Below, piece by piece: positions 31,457 to 38,726 of a stretch of 40,002 nucleotides of DNA. The notes under the pieces are model-generated. The model was given only the letters and a program-made list of their open reading frames with translations. It was not told where the DNA came from and searched no databases. This DNA comes from Fimenecus sp045613685 (GTDB taxonomy: Bacteria; Bacillota; Clostridia; Oscillospirales; Acutalibacteraceae). Both the position numbers and the translations under genes were made by a program. Location of the stretch: NCBI GenBank assembly GCA_045613685.1, contig JAZLBL010000056.1, positions 1-40,002 on the forward strand, read 5' to 3'. The number at the start of each line of letters is the position of its first letter. Position 1 is the stretch's first letter.

Positions 31457-32986
31457 TTACATTCTTGGTATCAACAGTTTGCATTTTTTCTCGATAATTC
31501 CGTCAGAAATATTGTTCTCACGGATAATCGCATCAACTGTTGTGTTGTATTTCTCTGCAATATTCCAGAGGCTCTCATTTGCTTCGGCAAAATAGATAGT
31601 TAAAGACGCTGTTTTGACCTTTTTGCACTTCGATTTATCAACTGCGATTTCAGTTGCAACACTTTTTTCAGTTTCACCAAATATAAATCCGTGCACATTT
31701 ATTTCAACTCTTGCATCGAGCTTATTGCTATCGCTAATCATAAAGCTTGAAGCAGAAACTGAACAGACGGGGTGACAAGAAATCACATCATTGTCACACT
31801 GCAAAGGTTTTGAATATTCAAATGGAATTTGTCTTTGGGCAAAAAGGGTGTCTCCGTTAGCGTCATCATAAATTATGTCAGCGGTAATCTCACCGTTGAT
31901 ATTAACAACACCATCCCCGATAATAAATTTTGATGTAATATCGTTGCAGATGAAACTATGTACTTTTGCAACTCCTGATGTGCCAAGGTCACAAACCCCG
32001 CGACAAAGAAATGTGTCGTCAATTTTTTCTTCAAGTGTGGGCACATAAACTATGGCTTTTTTAATGTCGCACTCATATTTGGTTGAATAAGCATCTTTAA
32101 TAGCAGAAATGCTTCTGGTTTTATAGCCACAAACGGATAAATCCAATACAGCAGAAGCATCTAAAAGGTTCTTGTTGCCCGCAGAATCAAAACGATTACG
32201 GATATCTAAATTCACAAGTGAAAGTTTAGCGTCGAGCATACAATCATCAGTAATTTCAGGTGCTTCGATAATCTGATTAATTGCGATTATGCTCTCAAAG
32301 ATTTCAATATCACAACTATCTTGCAATGTGAGCACAGTTTTAATGTTAAGGTCGGCTTTCAAGAAAATTTTATTTGAGATGACCTTAATTTCATTGATAA
32401 TTGGTGTGGCGCAAGATGAAATAATTGCACCGATTGGCTCGGTAATCCCCGATGGGTCAAGGGTTTCTGAAACTGAAAAGGATTTTTCACAAACACAGAC
32501 AAGATGACAAATTTCGTTTTTTTCTTGACAAATTGTTATGCCGTCGCCTTCGGCAGATGCAATGAATTCGCAAGGCTTTTTGCAATTTGCCTTTGCAAAA
32601 ACTGTAACAGCACCATGCACTTCAAAACGGCGTTGTCCTGACACCCTGTAATTCACATAATCTGTTTTTGCACCAACATAGATACAGGTTGCATCAGTGC
32701 TTTTAAGTTCAAGTTGCTTTGAAAAATTCAGCGTCTGCTCAAAACTTCTGACCTTGCCTTGCTCACAGATATAAAGCACACGCACAAGGCAAGTGCACTC
32801 GGCAGAAATTCTATCGCCATTAATCTGGTGAGATGTTACCCCAGGTGTGCAGGTGCATCTGAGAATTCTCACAATATCGGGTAAATATTCGGGCAAGGTG
32901 ATGTCGCAGTCAACTGAATATTCCGCACTACCCTGAAGATTGGTTTCACAGACTGAAATCTGGTCTTTATGCACATTGAAATCCAT
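31457..32986 (-). CDS. sipL: SipL-like spore morphogenesis protein (SPOCS/DUF3794 repeats plus LysM)
   Basis: A 509-residue protein with SPOCS (DUF3794) domains, one near the N-terminus (about 35-130, CDITLPEYLPDIVRILRC), another around 165-290 and a third around 300-430, and a C-terminal LysM domain (about 463-507, YFAEANESLWNIAEKYNTTVDAII). In Clostridioides difficile the same architecture is SipL, whose LysM domain binds SpoIVA and attaches the coat base layer to the forespore; it takes the place of Bacillus SpoVID. The adjacent spoIVA gene supports this. AAGGAGA precedes the ATG and a near-perfect sigma-E promoter lies upstream. Domain borders are approximate. Confidence 0.88.
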   Translation of the reverse strand: MDFNVHKDQISVCETNLQGSAEYSVDCDITLPEYLPDIVRILRCTCTPGVTSHQINGDRISAECTCLVRVLYICEQGKVRSFEQTLNFSKQLELKSTDATCIYVGAKTDYVNYRVSGQRRFEVHGAVTVFAKANCKKPCEFIASAEGDGITICQEKNEICHLVCVCEKSFSVSETLDPSGITEPIGAIISSCATPIINEIKVISNKIFLKADLNIKTVLTLQDSCDIEIFESIIAINQIIEAPEITDDCMLDAKLSLVNLDIRNRFDSAGNKNLLDASAVLDLSVCGYKTRSISAIKDAYSTKYECDIKKAIVYVPTLEEKIDDTFLCRGVCDLGTSGVAKVHSFICNDITSKFIIGDGVVNINGEITADIIYDDANGDTLFAQRQIPFEYSKPLQCDNDVISCHPVCSVSASSFMISDSNKLDARVEINVHGFIFGETEKSVATEIAVDKSKCKKVKTASLTIYFAEANESLWNIAEKYNTTVDAIIRENNISDGIIEKKCKLLIPRM

Positions 32987-33022
32987 ATAATCTCTCCTTT
33001 ATCGTCTTTGCATTTCAATCAA

Positions 33023-33051
33023 AATGTATGATGGGAGAAATAATAATATGA
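33023..33051 (-). promoter_or_regulatory. Sigma-E promoter of the sipL-spoIVA operon
   Basis: On the minus strand, -35 TCATATT (33045-33051) fully matches KMATATT, with a 14-base spacer and -10 CATACATT (33023-33030) matching CATACAMT at seven of eight positions. It lies 36 bases before the sipL ATG. Confidence 0.85.
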
Positions 33052-33068
33052 CAAGCAATGGTTATATA

Positions 33069-33097
33069 TCGACAATTTGAGAAAATTGTGATAGAAT
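33069..33097 (+). promoter_or_regulatory. Promoter of the dusB-like gene
   Basis: TCGACA (33069-33074), a 17-base spacer and TAGAAT (33092-33097), 28 bases before the start codon. It lies back to back with the sigma-E promoter of sipL. Confidence 0.55.
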
Positions 33098-33125
33098 ATG
33101 CACATAAATCCAAACGAGGTAATTT

Positions 33126-34091
33126 ATGAAAATCGGTAATGTTGAAATTAAAGGAAAAACTGTATTAGCACCTATGGCAGGTGTCGCAGACAGAGCATTT
33201 CGTGAGCTTTGTGTTGATTATGGCGCAAGCTATGTTGTCAGCGAAATGATAAGTTCAAAGGGTGTGTCTATGGGCGACAGAAAATCAAAGGATTTAGCAT
33301 TTCTCTCAGAAAAAGAGCGTCCTGCGGCTATTCAGATTTTTGGCTCTGACCCACAGATTATGGCACAAAGTGTTGAACAGGTTATGCAATTTAGTCCTGA
33401 AATCATTGATATAAATATGGGCTGTCCCGCACCTAAAATTGCAGGTAATGGTGGTGGCGCATCACTTTCAAAAAATCCACAACTTGCAGAAGAAATTGTT
33501 AAAGCAGTTGTGGGTGCTTCACCCGTGCCTGTTACTGTAAAAATCCGTATGGGTTGGGATTTTGAAAATGTCAATGCAGTTGAAATGGCACAAAGAGCCG
33601 AAAATGCGGGGGCAAGTGCAATAACTATTCACGGCAGAACAAGACAACAGATGTATTCTCCACCCGTTGACAGAAATATTATTGCAGAAGTGAAGAAAAG
33701 TGTTTCAATTCCCGTGATTGGTAACGGAGATATAATCGACGAGCAGTCAGCGGCAATTATGCTTGAAGAAACAAACTGTGATTTGATTATGGTCGGTCGG
33801 GGTGCGTTGGGGCGTCCTTGGGTATTCTCTCAAATCAATGCATATTTAGAGCATGGCAGAGTAATCCCTGAGCCACCTGTAACTGAAAGAATGAGAGTAA
33901 TGATTAAACATATTGAAACTCTTTGTGAATATAAGGGCGACTATGTTGGAATGCGTGAAGCAAGAAAACACGCAGGGTGGTACACAAAGGGTCTTCACGG
34001 TGCTGCAAAGTATCGTCAGGAATTGGGCACTATTGAAAACATAGACCAACTTAAAGAAATTGCATATAAAATTTGCGTAGATAATCAATAA
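33126..34091 (+). CDS. dusB: tRNA-dihydrouridine synthase (DusB family)
   Basis: A 321-residue FMN-dependent enzyme that reduces uridine to dihydrouridine in the tRNA D loop. The barrel starts with VLAPMAGVADRAFRELC; the catalytic cysteine is Cys100 in INMGCPAPKI; ITIHGRTRQQMY and VIGNGDI are the RNA and FMN phosphate regions; MVGRGALGRPW is a further hallmark. The C-terminal helical domain (about 245-321) binds tRNA. The length is typical for DusB. The GNGGGASL after the cysteine differs slightly from the usual form but is within family variation. Single-gene transcript with terminator. Confidence 0.94.
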   Translation: MKIGNVEIKGKTVLAPMAGVADRAFRELCVDYGASYVVSEMISSKGVSMGDRKSKDLAFLSEKERPAAIQIFGSDPQIMAQSVEQVMQFSPEIIDINMGCPAPKIAGNGGGASLSKNPQLAEEIVKAVVGASPVPVTVKIRMGWDFENVNAVEMAQRAENAGASAITIHGRTRQQMYSPPVDRNIIAEVKKSVSIPVIGNGDIIDEQSAAIMLEETNCDLIMVGRGALGRPWVFSQINAYLEHGRVIPEPPVTERMRVMIKHIETLCEYKGDYVGMREARKHAGWYTKGLHGAAKYRQELGTIENIDQLKEIAYKICVDNQ

Positions 34092-34093
34092 AA

Positions 34094-34124
34094 AAAGACT
34101 TGCTTTTCAGCAAGTCTTTCATTT
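34094..34124. terminator. Bidirectional terminator between dusB and the AraC gene
   Basis: A perfect 10-bp stem (34094-34103 with 34110-34119; arm AAAGACTTGC) with an A run before and T-rich sequence after, between two convergent genes. Confidence 0.88.
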
Positions 34125-34129
34125 TGCAC

Positions 34130-35362
34130 TTAAAATTTCAATGCATTTTCTCTATATTCTTTCGGTGTTTTACCGGTGAATTTTTTGAATGTTTTTGTAA
34201 AATAGTTTACATCATAAATACCACAACTTTGTGCTATAGCCTGAATTTGCATATTTGTGGATTTTAAAAGAAATGCAGCGTGGTCAATTCTCTTTTTAGA
34301 AACATATTCGGTGAGTGTTATGCCTGTTTCTTTTTTGAAAAGTGACGATAGATAACTAGCATTTACATTGAGCATTTCTGCTTGTTTGTGCAGACTTAAA
34401 TCAGCGGTTAAGTCAGAATCAATCAATGTGATTACTTTTTGCACAAGCAAAGAATAGTTTTTCATTGAGTGTTGTTTTACAAGATTGCAATATTTATAAA
34501 TCATATCGTGCATCATATCAATTCCTTCTTGCACAGATTTGATTTTTTCAATTTTTTTAGCAAAGTCTGTTGAAACGCTATCAATATAAAAGGGATGCAC
34601 ACCGCCTTGTTCAGTAGCTTTACGGAAAAGCACATTGGCAACAATTACATAGTTTTTCATATTACGAACAGGGTCGGCCACTCTCATTTCAAGCATAAGT
34701 TCAGATGAATTGCTGATTATTTGTTCTGCTTTATGAGAAATGCCCTGGCTCACAGCTTGCATTAACTGTCTTTCGCCCTCGTAACGACTTTCAAGCATAT
34801 TCATTGCAAGAAGTGGGTCGTCAATTTGATGACTTAATCTTTCAACAACTTCAGGGAATGAGTTCTCAAAAGTAATAAGGCTTAATTTTTTAGTTGTAAA
34901 ATTATCCATACTACCCCAAAGAGCTACACCCAATGCATTGAAAAGAGAACGGATAATGTCACCATCGGCATAGACGGGAACGCTAGTATAATATTTTTCT
35001 ATCTGGTTGCGAAGTGAAGGGGACATATCATATTGACTGGCAGATTCCACAATCATTTTCTGTGTAACTTCGTGGTCTATATATGGTCCTGCAATAAATG
35101 TTTTCTGACAGTTTGTTTCTGGTAAAAGAATAAAGATATAGTTGCAACCGAAATTGTCAGTAAATTTCAAAATAGTATTTTCTGTTAAGGTTTCGTGACG
35201 AGTACAGAAAAGTTGGTCATAGTCTTCATTAAGTCCGAGAGAGTCGCGAAGACCACGGTCCGCCAAACGAAAAGAAGTATCCCCCGCAGAAATAATGCAA
35301 GAGCCTATTCTGTAATTGTCAAGAATTTCACGAAAAAAATCTAACTTGGTATCGTAATACAT
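34130..35362 (-). CDS. AraC-family transcriptional regulator
   Basis: A 410-residue regulator. The C-terminal 100 residues form the two helix-turn-helix DNA-binding domain (about 308-405): LSLHKQAEMLNVNASYLSSLFKKETGITLTEYVSKKRIDHAAFLL and then IQAIAQSCGIYDVNYFTKTFKKFTGKTPKEYR. The N-terminal 300 residues are a probable sensor without a motif I can name; the segment around 90-270 is helical. It is divergent from a GPH symporter gene and close to a second symporter and a GH2 beta-galactosidase, so it most likely activates this sugar locus. Candidate binding modules are listed at 35442 and 38626. Confidence 0.9.
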   Translation of the reverse strand: MYYDTKLDFFREILDNYRIGSCIISAGDTSFRLADRGLRDSLGLNEDYDQLFCTRHETLTENTILKFTDNFGCNYIFILLPETNCQKTFIAGPYIDHEVTQKMIVESASQYDMSPSLRNQIEKYYTSVPVYADGDIIRSLFNALGVALWGSMDNFTTKKLSLITFENSFPEVVERLSHQIDDPLLAMNMLESRYEGERQLMQAVSQGISHKAEQIISNSSELMLEMRVADPVRNMKNYVIVANVLFRKATEQGGVHPFYIDSVSTDFAKKIEKIKSVQEGIDMMHDMIYKYCNLVKQHSMKNYSLLVQKVITLIDSDLTADLSLHKQAEMLNVNASYLSSLFKKETGITLTEYVSKKRIDHAAFLLKSTNMQIQAIAQSCGIYDVNYFTKTFKKFTGKTPKEYRENALKF

Positions 35363-35394
35363 AGTTCGTCCCTCATAAATTTGTATCTGCTCAT

Positions 35395-35423
35395 ATTATC
35401 GTACAAATTTTGGTAAAAATCAA
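35395..35423 (-). promoter_or_regulatory. Promoter of the AraC gene
   Basis: On the minus strand, TTGATT (35418-35423), a 17-base spacer and GATAAT (35395-35400), 32 bases before the start codon. Confidence 0.6.
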
Positions 35424-35441
35424 TAAAAAACTAAAAATTTT

Positions 35442-35513
35442 ACACAAAAAAATGAAAAAAATACTCACTTAAAATGATATATATAAGTTAAAATATTAAC
35501 ATAGCAAATGACT
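35442..35513 (+). promoter_or_regulatory. Promoter module of the first GPH symporter, shared with the GH2 gene
   Basis: ACACAAA (35442-35448), 13 bases, TACTCAC (35462-35468), 17 bases, AGTTAAAATAT (35486-35496), which includes a -10-like TAAAAT (35489-35494). No good -35 exists, as expected for an activator-dependent promoter. Downstream is AGCAAATGACT (35503-35513), also seen before the second symporter gene. A small GGGCA-ATA-TGCCC hairpin lies at 35515-35527. Confidence 0.55.
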
Positions 35514-35568
35514 GGGGCAATATGCCCTGATTTGACTAAAAAGGAAAAAATTAAGGGGGATTTCCACA

Positions 35569-37011
35569 ATGGCAAAAGAGAAAAAACTCGATGCTAATGG
35601 TTACCGCAAGTTTGGTATGCTTGATAAAGTATCATATGCTGCTGGTGACTTAGGTTGTAACATGAGCTTTGCACTTAAGAGCTCAATTATGGCAATTTTC
35701 TGGACACAGTTTATGGCACTTGGAGAAGAAATGTACGCTTCTTTGCTTTTAGTTGTTCAGGTTTGGGACGCAATCAACGACCCGCTTCTTGGTTCATTAT
35801 TTGACGCAGACAAGAGAAAGTATAAGAGAGGCAAGTTCAAGGCTTATATCCTTATCGGTGCATTAGGTCTTTTATTCTCAGGATTGTTCTTCTTCCTTCC
35901 TGTTCCTAACGCTCCAAAAGCTATGAGATGCGTTCTTTTCGTTCTTGGTTATGTTCTTTGGGATGCATTCTACACAGTTGCTAACGTTCCTTACGGCTCA
36001 ATGATGTCAGTTATTACAACTGATGGTGCAGAACGTTCACAGCTTTCAACATGGCGTTCAATCGGTTCAATGGTTGGTAACATTCTTCCAATGGTACTTC
36101 TTCCAATCCTTTGCTACGACGCATCTAACAACCTTAAGGGTGAAACAGTATTCGTTGCAGCTCTTGTAATGGGCGCTATTGGTCTTGTATCATTCTTATT
36201 TATGCTCAAGACAACAGAAATCCGTGTTGAAGAATCTTCAATTAAAATCAGTGAAGAAAAACAGAAATTCAACGTATTCAAGGCATTTGGTAACTTCTTA
36301 AAGAACCGTGCAGCAGTTGGTGCTACACTTGCAGCTATGGCTATGTTCATTGGTATGCAGGGCTCAAGCACAGCTACAACAGTTCTTTTCCAGTCATACT
36401 TTGGAAACGCTAAAGCATCAGGTATCATTATGCTTATCAGCTACCTTCCAATGTTCTTGTTTATGCCTTTCATTACAAAAATCGTTAACAAGTTTGGAAA
36501 GAAAGAAGCTTGTGCAGTTGGTGCAGGTGTTTCTACATTCGGTGCACTCCTTCTCTTCCTTCCACTCGGTAATGGCGCAACAGGTCTTCTTGGCTACATA
36601 ATTGCTCAGGTATTCTTCGGCTTCGGTCTTGGTTTCTATACTTGTGTATCTTGGGCTCTTATGGCAGACGCTATTGACTACAACGAATGGAAGAATGGCA
36701 CAAAAGAAGAAGGTACAGTTTACTCACTTCACTCATTCTTCAGAAAACTCGCACAGGGTGTAGGTCCTTCACTTGTTATTCTTATCATGGGTGCTCTCGG
36801 TTACGATGGCTCACTCGGTGCAGCTCAGCCATTCGAAGTTGCTGAAAATATGAAGTGGCTTGTAGCTGCTCTCTATACATTTAGTGCAGCTGTTATGTTT
36901 ATTTCAATCGCATTTGTTTACGACCTTAACAAGAAAAAGGTTGCTGAAATGACTGCAGACCTTGAAGCAAGACGTGCAGCAAGACGCGAAAGAGCAGAAG
37001 TTGTTGAATAA
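35569..37011 (+). CDS. GPH-family sugar:cation symporter (first copy)
   Basis: A 480-residue membrane carrier of the glycoside-pentoside-hexuronide:cation symporter family (MelB type) with about 12 hydrophobic segments. Hallmarks are KVSYAAGDLGCNMSFAL at the start, VQVWDAINDPLLGSLFDADKRKYKRGKFKAY (the Na+/sugar site region with paired acidic residues), NVPYGSMMSVITTDGAERSQLSTWRSIGS and ADAIDYNEWKNGTKEEGTVYSLHSFFRKLAQG. The C-terminus is charged (EARRAARRERAEVVE). The start ATG follows AAGGGGG. Context suggests a beta-galactoside as substrate; specificity is not visible. Codons are strongly biased to highly expressed forms. Confidence 0.92.
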   Translation: MAKEKKLDANGYRKFGMLDKVSYAAGDLGCNMSFALKSSIMAIFWTQFMALGEEMYASLLLVVQVWDAINDPLLGSLFDADKRKYKRGKFKAYILIGALGLLFSGLFFFLPVPNAPKAMRCVLFVLGYVLWDAFYTVANVPYGSMMSVITTDGAERSQLSTWRSIGSMVGNILPMVLLPILCYDASNNLKGETVFVAALVMGAIGLVSFLFMLKTTEIRVEESSIKISEEKQKFNVFKAFGNFLKNRAAVGATLAAMAMFIGMQGSSTATTVLFQSYFGNAKASGIIMLISYLPMFLFMPFITKIVNKFGKKEACAVGAGVSTFGALLLFLPLGNGATGLLGYIIAQVFFGFGLGFYTCVSWALMADAIDYNEWKNGTKEEGTVYSLHSFFRKLAQGVGPSLVILIMGALGYDGSLGAAQPFEVAENMKWLVAALYTFSAAVMFISIAFVYDLNKKKVAEMTADLEARRAARRERAEVVE

Positions 37012-37028
37012 TTAGCTTTAATATTCAC

Positions 37029-37067
37029 AGAACGGTGATGGTAAAATCCACCACCGTTCTTTTTTTG
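37029..37067 (+). terminator. Terminator after the first GPH symporter
   Basis: A long stem (37029-37037 with 37052-37060; arm AGAACGGTG, extended inward by TGG/CCA) is followed by T7. Confidence 0.9.
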
Positions 37068-37078
37068 TAAAGCAACAC

Positions 37079-37126
37079 TTGAAAATTGAGTACAGTTAAG
37101 ATAAAATAATAAGCAAGCAAATGGCT
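37079..37126 (+). promoter_or_regulatory. Promoter of the second GPH symporter
   Basis: TTGAAA (37079-37084), a 17-base spacer and TAAAAT (37102-37107). Eight bases after the -10 box lies AGCAAATGGCT (37116-37126), the same spacing as AGCAAATGACT in the first symporter promoter. Confidence 0.65.
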
Positions 37127-37155
37127 AATACGAATAAACGAAAGAATGTGAAAAA

Positions 37156-38565
37156 ATGAAAGAACAAAATATCCGACCATTTGGTTGGCGTGATAAATTG
37201 GGTTACGCTATGGGTGATATGGGTTGCGGATTTTCATTCCAACTTGTTTCAACATTTATGCAGCTTTTTTATCTTCAATACATAGGTATCAAAGCTACAG
37301 ACTATGCAGTAATTATTCTTATTTCAAAAGCCTTTGATGCTGTCAATGATGTTGTTATCGGTAATCTTGTTGATACAACAAGACTTGGCAAAAAGAGCAA
37401 GTATATGCCTTGGATTATTGCAGGTGGATTAATTCTTGTTATCTTCAACGTAATGTTGTTTGCACCTATAACATCATTCTCTTATGCGGGTAAATATGCT
37501 TGGTGTCTTATCGGTTATTGTTTATGGTCCATCGCTTACACAATGGTTAACGTGCCTTATGGTTCACTTCACAGTGTTATCACAAGTGACCCTCAGGAAA
37601 GAGTTTCTCTTTCAACATTCCGTAGCGTTGGTGCTGCGTTACCAGCAATTGTTATTATGATTGTTCTTCCTGGTATCGTTTATAACAAAGTTAAAAATCC
37701 TGTAACAGGTATTGAAGAAGAAATTCTTAAAGGTGAAACACTTCTCCCTGTTGCTCTTGTAATGTCAGTTATTGCATTTGCAACTCTTTGGGGCACAACG
37801 AAGCTTGTTAAAGAAAGAGTTCAGCGTGAAGACGATGGTCAAAACACAACAGGTGTTAAGGCGTTCTTCTCTGCATTTAAATCATTCTTTACAAACAGAG
37901 CTATGGTAGGTGCTACAATTGCATCAGTTGCATCAGTTGCTCTTTTCAACTCAACAATGGCGCTTAACAATATGGTTTTCCAGTATTTCTTCCAGGATAC
38001 AAGCAAAGTTGGTATTGCAATGATTGGTTCTTATGCGCCAATGATTGTATTTATGGCAATTTTGGGCAAAATTACTGCTAAATTCGGTAAGAAGAAGGTT
38101 ATTGTAACATGTATGCTTATCGGTGCAATTTCAGGTATAATTTCATTGTTTGTTCCAATGACAGCGAATATGACTGGTATGCTTCTTTACATTGTTTGCC
38201 TTATGGGTCTTAATGTTGGTAATGCAGTGTTCCAAATTTCTGTTTGGGCAATCGTTGCTGACTGTATTGAAGTTAGCTACAGAAAAACAGGTAAGAGCGA
38301 AGAAGGCTCACTTTATGCTCTTTACTCATTCTTCCGTAAACTTGCACAGGGCATTGGACAAGCGGTTGTTTCATTAGGCCTTGTTGCTATCGGATTTGTT
38401 GAAGGTGAAAACGCAGTTCAGGCTGCTGATTTTGGTGGTAAAGTTAAATCGCTTTATTTTATCGTTCTTGCAGCAGGCTCACTTATTGCATTTCTTTCAA
38501 TGGCTTTTATTTATAATATCGGCAAAAAAGAAGAAGAGGAATTGGCAATTCCTGCTGAAAAATAA
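37156..38565 (+). CDS. GPH-family sugar:cation symporter (second copy)
   Basis: A 469-residue paralogue of the previous carrier with the same blocks: DKLGYAMGDMGCGFSFQL, ISKAFDAVNDVVIGNLVDTTRLGKKSKY, NVPYGSLHSVITSDPQERVSLSTFRS, and IEVSYRKTGKSEEGSLYALYSFFRKLAQGIGQ. It differs in a longer cytoplasmic loop (VYNKVKNPVTGIEEEILKG). The ribosome binding site is weak (GAAAGAATG), which may lower its expression compared with the first copy. It has its own promoter and terminator, so the two symporters are separate transcripts. Different glycosides could be transported by each. Confidence 0.92.
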   Translation: MKEQNIRPFGWRDKLGYAMGDMGCGFSFQLVSTFMQLFYLQYIGIKATDYAVIILISKAFDAVNDVVIGNLVDTTRLGKKSKYMPWIIAGGLILVIFNVMLFAPITSFSYAGKYAWCLIGYCLWSIAYTMVNVPYGSLHSVITSDPQERVSLSTFRSVGAALPAIVIMIVLPGIVYNKVKNPVTGIEEEILKGETLLPVALVMSVIAFATLWGTTKLVKERVQREDDGQNTTGVKAFFSAFKSFFTNRAMVGATIASVASVALFNSTMALNNMVFQYFFQDTSKVGIAMIGSYAPMIVFMAILGKITAKFGKKKVIVTCMLIGAISGIISLFVPMTANMTGMLLYIVCLMGLNVGNAVFQISVWAIVADCIEVSYRKTGKSEEGSLYALYSFFRKLAQGIGQAVVSLGLVAIGFVEGENAVQAADFGGKVKSLYFIVLAAGSLIAFLSMAFIYNIGKKEEEELAIPAEK

Positions 38566-38584
38566 GAATAATTATATTTTTATA

Positions 38585-38612
38585 GGGTGAGGGTTAACTC
38601 TCACCTTATTTT
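38585..38612 (+). terminator. Terminator after the second GPH symporter
   Basis: A short stem (GGTGAG 38586-38591 with CTCACC 38600-38605) is followed by a T-rich stretch, about 20 bases after the stop codon. Confidence 0.75.
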
Positions 38613-38625
38613 TATAAAAAATTAT

Positions 38626-38677
38626 ACACAAACCAATAAAAATTATACTCACAAAAAGCAATTTTTTGAGTTAAAAT
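38626..38677 (+). promoter_or_regulatory. Promoter module of the GH2 gene, shared with the first symporter
   Basis: ACACAAA (38626-38632), 13 bases, TACTCAC (38646-38652), 16 bases, AGTTAAAAT (38669-38677) with a -10-like TAAAAT and no consensus -35. The order and spacing are almost identical to the module at 35442-35494. Confidence 0.55.
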
Positions 38678-38726
38678 ATAAGAGTAAATTATTATACTTT
38701 TAACAAAAGGAAAAGGAGCGCATATT

